From Pisolithus tinctorius (Eukaryota > Basidiomycota > Agaricomycetes > Boletales > Pisolithaceae), in the NCBI GenBank assembly GCA_024663395.1, contig JANFAH010000025.1, forward strand, positions 806,001 through 870,000: a stretch of DNA of 64,000 nt, in the 5' to 3' direction. Of the stretch, positions 54,936 through 64,000 are shown one piece after another. Under the pieces are notes generated by a model that worked only from the letters and a program-made list of their open reading frames with translations, was not told the DNA's origin and did not search any database. Both the position numbers and the translations under genes were made by a program. Numbering within the stretch: the first letter of the stretch is position 1; each line of letters starts with the position of its first letter.

Positions 54936-57181
54936 CTATTGCAAATGTCTCCCAATCTCATTGAGCTTCACCTCAAGCCACGCATGCCAAACTGTAGCCA
55001 TATGGTCAGGATTGCTAGCAAATGATAAGTACAGACTGGCATGGGCAACATTTCCCTCGAAGTGATTTGCAATCCTGACAATGTCAGCTGGCGAGAACTT
55101 ATCCATGTCCAACAGCAACAGCTTCTGTGTCGCCTTGGTCACCAACAGATGGACCGGGTCTTGGCGGAAATCAGGCTTGGGATCAGCCACAGGTGACTCT
55201 GCAAGGGATGTGATTGTGTGAGTGATGGCAGTCATATGCGAGCGGACTGTACCATGGATACCTCCAACTTCCTCTTCCACTCATTCAAGTATCATGTTCC
55301 CTGTGCATCGCTTTCGTGCCGATGAGGCAGTTGAACCCGCAGTGCTTGAAAGAGCACCTGATACAACAGATTGATCATTGTCGTCGTCTGCCTTCCACTT
55401 TCTGGAGCACTCCATATGAGCTGAAATACTCAAGGATGGCTTGACAGAGCTGACAGACGAGCCATTGAACGACGACGGGGCAGTTGGAGGAGTGAAGTTT
55501 GATGGTGTGCTGGGGGGGGGCAGCAGACTGGTCTGAGTGCCAGTTAAAAGTAGATCCACTATGAACTGAAGTGACAGTAGATGGTGCCGGGTGATGGGAA
55601 GTTGTTAGCATAGGGGGGATGGGATTTCCAGCTGCAAATGAGTGGAATGAGGGTTGATTGGCAGATGGCCATGATGGTGGAGCATAGGAAGTCGTTGGCA
55701 TACTGAAGCCAGCACTTCCAGTCACGAATGGGTAGAAAATCATTTGGTTGGTAGACAGCGATGCTGATAAGACAATGGACGACATATCCATGTCATGACT
55801 GATTGCTGGTGTGCTAGGTGCACTTCCTCCAATGGGTGCTGGTATCGTGAGGTCAATGGAATGTGACCCCGGGGATGGCATGTTGTTCCCTGTGCTCTCG
55901 CTGTTGGAAGAACTCAACCTGGTGCAGGACGGGCCTCCAGAAGAATCGTTGATACTCAATGCCGAAAAGCGATTCAAGCCCTTGCACTTGGAAGGTATGA
56001 GTGCACTCATCCTGTCATAAAATAGCCACCCCTTGTTTTTATAAGGGGCTGCATCCTTGTGGACCTGCTGACATCGTCATTAGCACAGGACATTCAATCT
56101 GATCAGATTGAATCATACCTTCACGTAACCATCCCATGAATTCTCGTTTGCAACACCGATATCAGCCTGTCAAGTACGAGGATTGTCCAGGTTGAGACCG
56201 GACCAGAGACCGAAGCGGGTGTGAGGCCGAGGGGTCGGAGTCAGGGGTAAAGACGAAGGTACAGGTGGGTGGACTGGTTGGACTTAGCGACTGAGGATAC
56301 AGCGCTATTCCCTTGCATGAGTCTCAGTCTGAGTCCAAGGCCGAGACGGAGTTATCAGAGGTAACTTATTTGATTTCAGACTGAGGTCTACAGGCCGAGT
56401 ATCTACGAGTTTATATACTAGAAACAACTATAGTACGGAGACCGGTAATGCCGGTCTTGCAAGGATTGCTAAGACGATTGGTAACACAAGGATTACTAAC
56501 GTATGACTAAGGTAACGGAGACCGGGACAGGTGGACCAGGGACAGGACCGGGGACAGGACTTAACCGAAATGACAGACACTGCAAAGAAGTGTCTACCAC
56601 GCTAGACCAACTGGAGATACAGGATTGGCAAGGCCGAGGCCGGACTGAGTGAGTGAAAGGCCGAGTCTGGCCGGAGTTGAGGCATGACTATGACACAGCC
56701 CCTGACTTCAGGGAATACACAAATCCAGATGAACGGCTGAGATGATCAATGACTGTGTATGTGCTTCGTAGCTGTGTGATATCAGCTAGTTATTCTGTCG
56801 TTTGACTGACTCACGCACCCTTTTCCATTTCTCTTTACATGATTTAGGGGTTTTGGGCCCCCCTTTCTCAGGGTTTGCAAGCATCAGAGAAGCTGCACAG
56901 GCATTCCAAAATGGTGCCTTGAAATTTAAACCGTCACCAGCAGTTGCCTTGTGGGAATCGATGAAGTCAAGAAGAGCAAACGTATCCTTATCTGACCACG
57001 ACACTTGTGTCGAGTGGCCATCTGGGGACCGCGAACTACGAGATTTACCCTTGTGGTCGGATGATTTCACTGCTTTACAAGGGGGCATGGCAACGAACGG
57101 AGGGAGAAGCAAGAGTAGATGCTGTACAAGTGGAGCTTTGATGCATAACCCTGCCTCTAGCACGGCATCTCGGCCATACAC
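54936..57181 (-). pseudogene. Harbinger Myb/SANT-like partner gene, disrupted by a solo LTR
   Basis: Minus strand. The first segment, 57181-56786, has VSWSDKDTFALLDFIDSHKA, WNACAASLM and SCKEKWKRVRESVKRQ, a Myb/SANT-like DNA-binding domain. The gene is then split by the LTR at 56168-56695. It resumes with VANENSWDGYVK, a 22-bp palindrome in the following intron (56092-56113), then APYKNKGWLFYDRMSALIPSK, a Ser/Pro-rich region, and a C-terminal helical part with KATQKLLLLDMDKFSPADIVRIANHFEGN (55190-55050) after a stop at about 55280. It helped the transposase bind DNA in working relatives; here it is dead. Confidence 0.75.
56168..56695. repeat. Solo LTR with perfect CAGCC target duplication
   Basis: 528 bp beginning TGTCAAGTACGAG and ending CATGACTATGACA, with inverted tips TGTCA/TGACA. 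CAGCC at 56163-56167 and 56696-56700 is a 5-bp duplication. A TATA-like TTATATA lies at about 56412. The sequence is rich in GAGACCGG/AGGCCGAG words. It is not the copia LTR nor the LTR at 3528-4240, so it is a third LTR family. It sits in the coding part of the Harbinger Myb-like gene. Confidence 0.88.
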
Positions 57182-57309
57182 CAGATGCTCTCCTCCTAAA
57201 TTGGGGCTCCGATTGAACTCTGTATGCTTATGTCATGAAGGCCTGGGACTTTTTTTTGGGTTTTTTCACCTGGATTCTTTGTGGGACTTCGTTACCGAAC
57301 TAGCTCTTA

Positions 57310-57538
57310 ACATTTGAAGATCGCTGGTACCAAACGATCTAACACGACTCTTCGTACGTACAAGTATCGAGACCGAGAACGTAAGGACTGCATGGCTTGC
57401 TCCCTCTCCCGGTTAACCGGATTGTCAGGTAGCGTACTCTGTTTAAATCATTCTGAATTTGAACCTGTGTTCTTCACACGGCATTTGTTCTAAATCCTTG
57501 TCAAACTAGTGCCTCCTTTTTTCCCCGCTTGATATCAG
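57310..57538. repeat. Continuation of the duplicated segment
   Basis: Parallels 39574-39775 (GAAGATCGCTGGTACCAAA; ATCGAGACCGAGAAC; GATTGTCAGGTAGC). It joins the sequence before the Harbinger element to LAO copy E. Confidence 0.7.
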
Positions 57539-57845
57539 CTATGAGCCACGCCGTGGAGATGAAAAGCCCACGTAGTAGTCATACACCTTTCCTCTGGGAA
57601 ATTTACGAGTGGAAAGATGGCCACCAATGCGGTCTGAAGCCTCTAGGATCTCGCACTCGACATCCAGGGAGTCCAGTATCAACGCACCGGCGCCCAAGAT
57701 TCCGACCTTTTTCTCAGGGAAAAATCGAAGTGTTTCATCGGTTTTCGTCGGGGTCAAGCTGGGGGAACTTGGCAGTGAGGGAGGCATAATAGTCTTTAAT
57801 AATGTTTTTGCCACAGAGGGCTAGTGAGTCGCCTTCGAAAGGCAT
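57539..57845 (-). pseudogene. LAO copy E, exon 1 fragment
   Basis: Only exon 1 is present, starting with ATG at 57845. It has an internal deletion that fuses the dinucleotide fold (VGILGAG directly to ALILDSLDVE, losing VGGLYT) and another before TDETLRFF. Exons 2-5 are absent. The donor area (GTGGGCTTTTCATCTCC) is still visible. Confidence 0.85.
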
Positions 57846-58803
57846 AACAAATATGGATCAAGTTGAGCGTTAGTGAGGTGGTGAGATGGGCGTTGTAGAC
57901 GATGCACTGGGATTCGTCCCCCTCAAAGAGGGGGACTTAAATACCCAGAACCCGGAGAGAGGTCGGTGAGTTTACCACAGCGGTATCTTCTTTCGGACTG
58001 GGACTAGAACGTCACCTTCGAGTACTTCTTCAGATGATCAACGAGACCCTTGAGTGTTCCAGTAAATAGGAACCGGAGTCATCTATGTGATCATTATTCA
58101 AACTGGAGAGTTCTGATGGAACGTCTTGTGCGTACCGATGAAGTAGTTTCTCGATGAAGCACGACCGGGTGACCAGAGCCCGACACCCAGGTCTCCCGGG
58201 ACAGGAATATGAAACTGGCAAAGGAAGGGGCTCGGGGTCACTAAAGGGACTTAGCAGGATAAAACGTGTCGCTGCTGACAGGCTTCAGGCATATCGATCT
58301 TGCTCAAATGTACAATCGGACTGCCCGGAGGGTATAATCCTTCGCTTTCGACTTGCTAGGTTCATCGTCAAGTTTAATAATCCTTGGTCCTTACTGGGGT
58401 GTTTGAGTATCACCGAAGGCCAGGACGAGGTTCTGGTTCATTCCTGCACGTAAATTATCGTGCGCAGTCACAACTTAGGAAGGCCTGGACTCGTTCCGCG
58501 TACCGTTCATTTGCCTGTTGGCATGGGCAGTGCGGTGGTGCTTGAACGGTTGCAGCGGCACCCATACGTACGAATACGAAACGCGGTCAGATTGTACCCG
58601 CGAGTTAAAAGGGTTATTGCCTGCGTGCAATGATAGGCTGTGGTTAATCGTCATCACCGCCGCACAAAGATAGCTCCCGGGCGCAAACGAGTAATCTGGT
58701 GGAAACAAAGTTTGTTCGCCACCGCCTCAGAGGTGCTGCTTGAATGGCTTATGTCATCACAAACCACTCAGCTCTCGGACTGGTCTCAGAATCACAAACC
58801 GCC
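57846..58803 (+). promoter_or_regulatory. LAO upstream segment E joined to the SYF2 upstream region
   Basis: To about 58235 this is the LAO upstream segment (GGACTTAAATACCCAGAACC; GAAGTAGTTTCTCGATGAAGC). From about 58260 it is SYF2 upstream DNA, part of which recurs at 41270-41640. An open frame extends from ATG 58744, in frame with SYF2, but ATG 58804 (CCGCCATGGC) has the better start context. Confidence 0.6.
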
Positions 58804-60034
58804 ATGGCAAGTTCGACCTCGAAAGCTGACATTCAAGACGACGTGCCCCCCTTGAAAGACCAGGATAGCGAAGATGCAGAAATCTCACCCGAGCCGCAGG
58901 AGTGCGAGCAGAGTGGCATTGAAGGCACTGAGGAGACTGGTGATGGTAATTCTGAGTCGGCAACGGTCACCATGGAGGATAGGAAAGCGAAGCTTGACAA
59001 GCTACGGGCTAAAATGGTTTGTTTACTTTCGAATCTTCATTTGTGGACACCTCATCTTGATGCAACAGCGTACATCCACGAAAGCCAACCGGCAATCACT
59101 CATTGAGGAGTCTGCAAGAGCGAAGTTAACAGTTCGTGATATGGCACGCCTAGAACGCCAGAAAAAGCTTGCAGAGATGCTCCGGACACAAGCAGAAGCA
59201 GAGGGACGGGGGGAGGATATCGAGCGATCAAAGAATTGGGAGTGGACAATAGAGGAAAACGAAAAGTGGGAGAAAAAGTTGGCGAGAAAGGCTCGGAGAG
59301 CAGATTTCGAGTTTCACGGTGCGTCTCTTGTAGGTTATTTCAAGCAACTAACGGGTGAATGATGGACGGCCGCAGATGACGCGCATGCTGCACACCGACG
59401 GTATAAGAAAGACTTGGACTTTATCAAACCCAACCTGGAAGCATACAACAAACAGAGGGAGCAGGCCTTGGGCTTGGCCGCCGGGACTCTATCGGAGTCG
59501 GGCAGTTCCACACCTTCCGGTTCATCAAATGCACTAACGACGTTCGACCCAAGTGGTGGCCGGGTTTGTGTATTTCGAATGATATCCGTAGGGAGGGACA
59601 AACTAATCACTCCGACAGATGGTTCCAACAACGGAACAGCGCATGGCTGTGGACGCCTTCTATAGAGATGCCAACACGCTACTCTACGGTGACAATAAGC
59701 CTTCTGAGGAGGCTGTCGATCGCCTAATCAGCAAGCTCAACCACGAGTCAGTTTTTGCTCTGGTGTGCCCTCGCGATGAGTGTGCTTACAACTTGTCTAA
59801 CAGTGTCGATAAGAAGGCCAAGTTTTCGCGCAAGAGGCACAACGAAGATGAAGGCGACATCACGTACATCAACGAGCGGAATCGTGTGTTCAACAAAAAG
59901 GTCAGTAAACTATCTTGTGTCGTTCATTCGTGGTGGCCGTTCTGATTCATTGCTCCACACTTCAGATCGCGAGATACTACGACAAATACACCGCCGAGAT
60001 TCGTGCCAGCTTCGAGCGTGGAACTGCATTATAG
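58804..60034 (+). CDS. SYF2: Pre-mRNA-splicing factor SYF2
   Basis: Component of the Prp19/NTC-associated spliceosome in the nucleus. Exons 58804-59016, 59069-59318, 59376-59563, 59619-59746, 59804-59900 and 59966-60034 give 314 aa in one frame. The N-terminus is acidic and poorly conserved. The family core follows: SLIEESARAKLTVRDMARLER, NWEWTIEENEKWEKKLARKARR, DFEFHDDAHAAHRRYKKDL, ANTLLYGDNKPSEEAVDRLI, KKAKFSRKRHNEDEGDITYI, then NERNRVFNKKIARYYDKYTA and EIRASFERGTAL at the end. Introns are 52-65 nt. It is the intact parent of the 5' copy at 41639. It borders the amplified block and looks under normal constraint. Confidence 0.96.
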
Positions 60035-60748
60035 TACCATTAAATGCACATCTTGCATTTGTGCATCGCCTTCTTATCTCCGCAGCGTTGTACTGTACGA
60101 TTACTGCTGTTAATACAACTATTTACAAGTGAAACGGGTAACCATCAAAACATCGTCGATCATCCTCAATCCTGAAATACGCAGAACTTTTGGGCATTCC
60201 CGGTAAGAGAACATGGATGCCTGAAAAGTAATAGTACGGTCAGTCCATCTGAGAGATACAAGGACGAATGAGCGGCGAAGTTCAGAATTGCAGATGTGTA
60301 AGCAGCAGCTGGAGTGCGAAATCCATCAGACTGTTGAGCTTGAACATTGTGATTTTGCATTCATCCCATGCAAAGAAAGATAGAAGAAAGGAAACCCAGA
60401 CTTACATTCTGAACCAGAGTCTGGCCCTGGCCTCCGGTGTGCTCATGCAGCACGTCAACTCACCGAAGAGTACTTGTCGTGGAAAGAACGGCAGAAAAGA
60501 CAAATAGGTTCCCTACGCAATTGAAACTCCGACACCGCTCCGAGCCCCGGCACGGGTGCAATTGTGGAAGCAGAGCGGAGTGCACTCCCTGCCGTTACTG
60601 CATGGACACAGCCCAATGTATTGCTGCTCGTGCTAAGTACAGATTGCAAGCGACAATGAACACGACAAGATATATATAAATACCTCATCGTGCATGGAAT
60701 CGCTTCAGAACAAGCTCTGCGTTTCCTCCCCCTTCCCGTTCGTACTCC
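60035..60748. other. Intergenic region, no supported gene
   Basis: Open minus-strand pieces (60688-60455 and 60360-60166) are joined by GT-AG-like steps, but give no known protein and no consistent frame. It holds the SYF2 3' end and the permease promoter; TATATATAAATA lies at 60668-60679, about 70 bp before the permease start. Confidence 0.4.
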
Positions 60749-63700
60749 ATGGCAGTCGATCTTCGGGCCCCAGCTTCTAGCGCATCATCCTTGAGCGCAA
60801 CGACATCTCCCATGCAAGAGAAGATATCAGAAAAGCAGGCCTTCCATTATCAGGGGGATCTTGACCATGTCAAGCGCCAGCTAGGCAGACAGCACATCCA
60901 GATGTAAGCAGACCGAAGAACCTACACATTGATGTTGCTGAGCGATGTGCCCTTCAACTCCAGGATCGCCGTGAGTCGAATTACGTCTCACCTTAACGAA
61001 CTTATCACTAAATCTATCCAGATTGCGGGGTGCATCGGAACAGGCCTCTTCTTTGGCCTGGGTGAGATTCTTGCCCTGTGCGGCCCCCTAGGTGCACTAT
61101 TGGTCTATTTACATGTCTGTACCGTCGTCTATTCGTAAGTTCTGCTCCACATTCGAATCCAGGTAAAGCATGCTTACCCTTCCTCTCACCTCAGGACGAT
61201 CATGTCGATAGGAGAAATGACCGCATTCGCCCCGATATCTGGTTCAATCATTCACTTCGGTGCGTCAGTCTATGATTCCTGGCATATGGTGTACTTACTG
61301 ATGACCGGGCTTGCGCAGCTGCGAGGTGGTTGGATCCCGCTGCCGGATTTGCGGTATGTCCAGTGCTTTCAACCCGCCTGAATGAATTCATTGCTGACCT
61401 CGTTTTCTCAGCTTGGATGGGTTCGTGTTCTTTTGCTTGATAGATGGCTTCGATTAATATTTTCTCTCCATCCAGAACTATTGTTATGTGAGTTACCGGA
61501 TTCATCCTTTGTCTTCTTGTGGGTGTTCACGATGATGAAGTACGCTGCCATCGCCATACCTTTAGAGATAACCGCGTTGACTGCCTTTGTCGGTTTTTGG
61601 GACCCCAACGTTCGTACATCCTCGTCATTCTCCTGGGTTGAATCTGCAATGCTCACGCGGGCACCATACGAGCTAGCCTAGCCACGCAGCGATTTATATT
61701 GGTGCCACTGTGGTTGGACTGTTCATCATCAATTTCTTCGGTGTTCGGTCAGTTTCATAACTCCTTTGACTCAAATTATCTCATTAGTGTCTACTTATCA
61801 GTTGGTTCGGAAACTGTATGTAACAGACCCCGGCAGCATTATCCATGGCGCTCACTACCTTCTAGCTGAAATACTTTTTGCAACCTTGAAGAGTAAGTTA
61901 CTTAGACTATCGCTCATGCTCTCAGCGCCAACTAACCGTCGTGTCGTTGTGCTGTAGTCTTGCTCGCAATCACCTTGGTTTGTGCATGTTTCCCGTTTTC
62001 TGTTGCATCGCTTCATCTGGGCTATTCCATAGATCATTGGCGGACTTGTCATCAGTTTAGGTGGAGGGCCTGATCACGATAGGTTTGCATTCTGTGTTGG
62101 CTTTAGAGCTCTTCCTGATGCGTTCCTGCAGAATTGGATTCCAGGTAAGACCTCTATTAATATTGAAAGTTGCTACTATCAACACGAGCAACATTAGTAC
62201 TGGAAGAATCCTGGGCCCATGGTTTCCAGTGAGTGAAGACATTCCGCGCTGACAAGTTAGGTTAACGAAATGTACACAGCGCTTGAGCCTGGGGCAACAG
62301 GACGCTTCCTTGGTTTGCTGGTGGCCATTATCCCGGCTGCATACTCTGTCAGTGGCTTCGAGCTCATCGCCATGTCAGTCCCCGGCATTGTACTGTGCAC
62401 TGTGTGCCATGGAACTGACAGAGATCCCCATTCAGCTCCGCAGCGGAGTCGAAGCAACCTCGAACAAACATTATCAGAGCGATGAAGTTCGTCGTCTTCC
62501 GTCTGGTCCTCTTCTATGTAGGTGTATGAATTACCGTCCTGGCAAGCTCTGGTATTAATCACCGCCTTTGCTAGTTATGCTCGGTAATTATTGTGGGCAT
62601 GCTGGTTCCGTCAAACTACCCTGGGTTATCCAGGTGTGTGTCTAACTAGTGGTTCCCACGATCGTTCTCAACAACCCTAGCCAGTCTCCTTTCGTGTTAG
62701 CTTTCGAACGTGCAGGTGTCAAAGGTAATTGTAACTCTACCATTCTACGGCGCTATAATTTAACAACTCCTGTCTTTTCCTCAGTCCTACCGTCTATTAT
62801 CAATGCAATTATCATATCTAGCGCATACTCGTCCGCAAATACGTGTGTCTTTACGTCGTCTCGCATTCTCTACGGTCTTGGAGTGCAAAACCAAGCACCC
62901 AAAATCTTTACGACGTGCACGAAGGGTGGTATCCCGTGGATCTCAGTGATCGTCGCAGTTGGTGCCTTCAGATCGTTACCCTTACTCACTGTCTTGACCC
63001 AAAATTTATCAGGGCCTGTTCTCGTTGTTGGCATTCATGACTGTGTCGTCGAGTGCCTCGACCGTATTCAAGTATGTAAACTATTGGTCTGTTCTTGGTG
63101 GTACCAGGTGACTGACATGCTGTATATCCAGTTGGTTCGTCAGCTTGTGTATGTGTCGTTGCTCTATGATTGCTCTGTAGAGCGACTTGCTGACGTCTCT
63201 GTTAGCCACCATGTGCGGACTCATTGGGTGCGTAGCTCGCACGTTGCCATTTATTCCTAGTCCCTAACCCTATACAGATGGACAGTCATCAATACTACCT
63301 ATCTCCGATACTGTACGGACGAAGTTGCCCTTGAAACTAACCAAAATCTGACGAGACGGCCCTTCTTGTCACACAGATTACGGTCTGAAAATTCAGGGTA
63401 TCGTCCCGCAAGGAATATACAGATCTCCGTTACAACCCTACGCTGCGATGTGGGCTATTTTTTGGTAGGCGTCGCTCTCTTCCGCACCATGCACTCTTTT
63501 GGATGTCTGACGTACACAACAAACAGGTCGGTGTTCTACATCCTCATCAGTGGCATCTCGGTCTTCTGGGATTTCAGCGCTTCATCGTTCGTCGCATCAT
63601 GTGAGCACGTTCCTCTGCACATGCTGGGAGGACTGATCGCTGATTCAGCATGGATGATATGATAGATATCAACTTGCCGATCATTTTGTCCCTTTTTGTA

Positions 63701-63966
63701 GGTTACAAGCTATGGTTCAAAACAAAGATTGTGAGTTTCACCTACCTATTGATCTCCACGCTTCTGCAATACCATGACTCATGTCGAACGCGTGTCCTGC
63801 AGCAACCACTATCAGAACTCGACTTCATATCAGTAAGTCCGTAACGACATTGGATTGTGCACACATACTAAGTGAACTCTAGCATATTCCCACTCTAGAA
63901 GAGACGGGCGACGAAGGGCTTTTGCTTGAAAAGTTGTCATTGTTTCAGAAAATTGGCATCGTTTGA
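60749..63966 (+). CDS. Amino-acid permease (APC/AAT family), many exons
   Basis: Plasma-membrane proton-coupled amino-acid uptake is expected for the family. Starts MAVDLRAPASSASSLSATTS at 60749; the cytosolic N-terminus ends HVKRQLGRQHIQM, followed by IAIAGCIGTGLFFGLGEIL (TM1). Further parts across introns: IGEMTAFAPISGSIIHF, ARWLDPAAGFA, KYAAIAIPLEITALTAFVGFWDPN, IYIGATVVGLFIINFFGVR, SSRILYGLGVQNQAPKIFTTCTKGG, GLFSLLAFMTVSSSASTVFK, VFWDFSASSFVASYVNLPI and the end IPTLEETGDEGLLLEKLSLFQ with stop 63964-63966. Early exons: 60749-60903, 60964-60970 (7 nt), 61022-61134 and 61195-61259, then 61319 on. At least ten short introns. I joined the first five exons in frame; later exons were recognised but not all joined base by base. 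The neighbour LAO genes also handle amino-acid nitrogen, but shared control is not shown. Confidence 0.85.
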
Positions 63967-64000
63967 AAGGAACACATACTATCCGTAATGACCCGCCCTT

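Larger units (their letters stand above)
53182..57306. mobile_element. PIF/Harbinger transposon with long inverted repeats
   Basis: 4125 bp. Left end GAGCTAGTTCGGTAATGAAG; right end, inverted, GAGCTAGTTCGGTAACGAAG. The inverted repeats match almost fully over about 119 bp (53182-53300 and 57188-57306), ending near TTAGGAGGAGA. TTA at 53179-53181 and 57307-57309 is the 3-bp duplication typical of the superfamily. The paralogous segment at about 39571 (ATCATTTAACGTTTGAAG) has one TTA, giving the empty site. It contains a decayed transposase (plus) and a Myb/SANT-like partner (minus), the usual Harbinger pair, plus a nested solo LTR. Confidence 0.93.

Noticed and set aside
60437..60679. Small cysteine-rich plus-strand frame that could be a metallothionein
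   Set aside because: Cysteine spacing (NCGS..ECTPCRYCM) does not fit known fungal metallothioneins, and the frame overlaps the permease promoter.
1..64000. tRNA, rRNA or CRISPR arrays
   Set aside because: No cloverleaf-like gene, ribosomal sequence or regular spacer-repeat array was noticed. The tRNA-like match near the copia LTRs is a primer site only.

Overview
The window is nuclear DNA of a mushroom-forming basidiomycete (Agaricomycetes). The evidence is the many GT-AG introns of about 47-65 nt, Plavaka, Tc1/mariner, Harbinger, copia and gypsy-like elements, a DUF6532-type transposon partner gene, and host genes of clear fungal type. The species cannot be read from the sequence.

Layout. 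1-9321 is transposon wreckage: a gypsy-like gag remnant (minus strand), a decayed Plavaka/CACTA-like transposase split by an LTR-bearing insertion, and remains of unrecognised agaricomycete genes. 9322-25758 holds two copia elements placed head to head. Copia I (minus, 9327-14350, target duplication ATATC) and copia II (plus, 14643-25753, target duplication AGGAG) are inactivated mostly by CpG transitions. A 6.07-kb Plavaka element (19635-25700, TA duplication) sits inside the 3' LTR of copia II and carries a transposase gene and a divergent DUF6532-like gene.

26448-63966 is the host part. It starts with an intact acetyl-CoA synthetase (661 codons, 11 exons) and ends with an intact SYF2 splicing factor (314 codons, 6 exons) followed by an amino-acid permease of many exons. 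Between ACS and SYF2 lies an amplified block of flavin amine oxidase genes that resemble fungal L-amino-acid oxidases (LAO). Copies A (682 aa) and D (670 aa) are intact by my splicing, copy B is damaged, and C and E are fragments. Pieces of both flanking genes, the ACS tail and the SYF2 promoter with 5' end, were copied into the array, so the block grew by repeated segmental duplication.

Two DNA transposons landed in the array after duplication, and the paralogous copies give their empty sites. The first is a 4.2-kb Tc1/mariner element (42478-46686) with an apparently intact DD34E transposase and an intact 642-codon cargo gene for a Zn2Cys6 protein. The second is a 4.1-kb Harbinger element (53182-57306), itself hit by a solo LTR (56168-56695).

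The strongest candidate for something undescribed is the Tc1/mariner element carrying a transcription-factor-like cargo gene. The next are the ACS-LAO-SYF2 amplification and an LAO intron that lost its donor site and became coding sequence. All gene models were spliced by eye, without alignment or transcript data.
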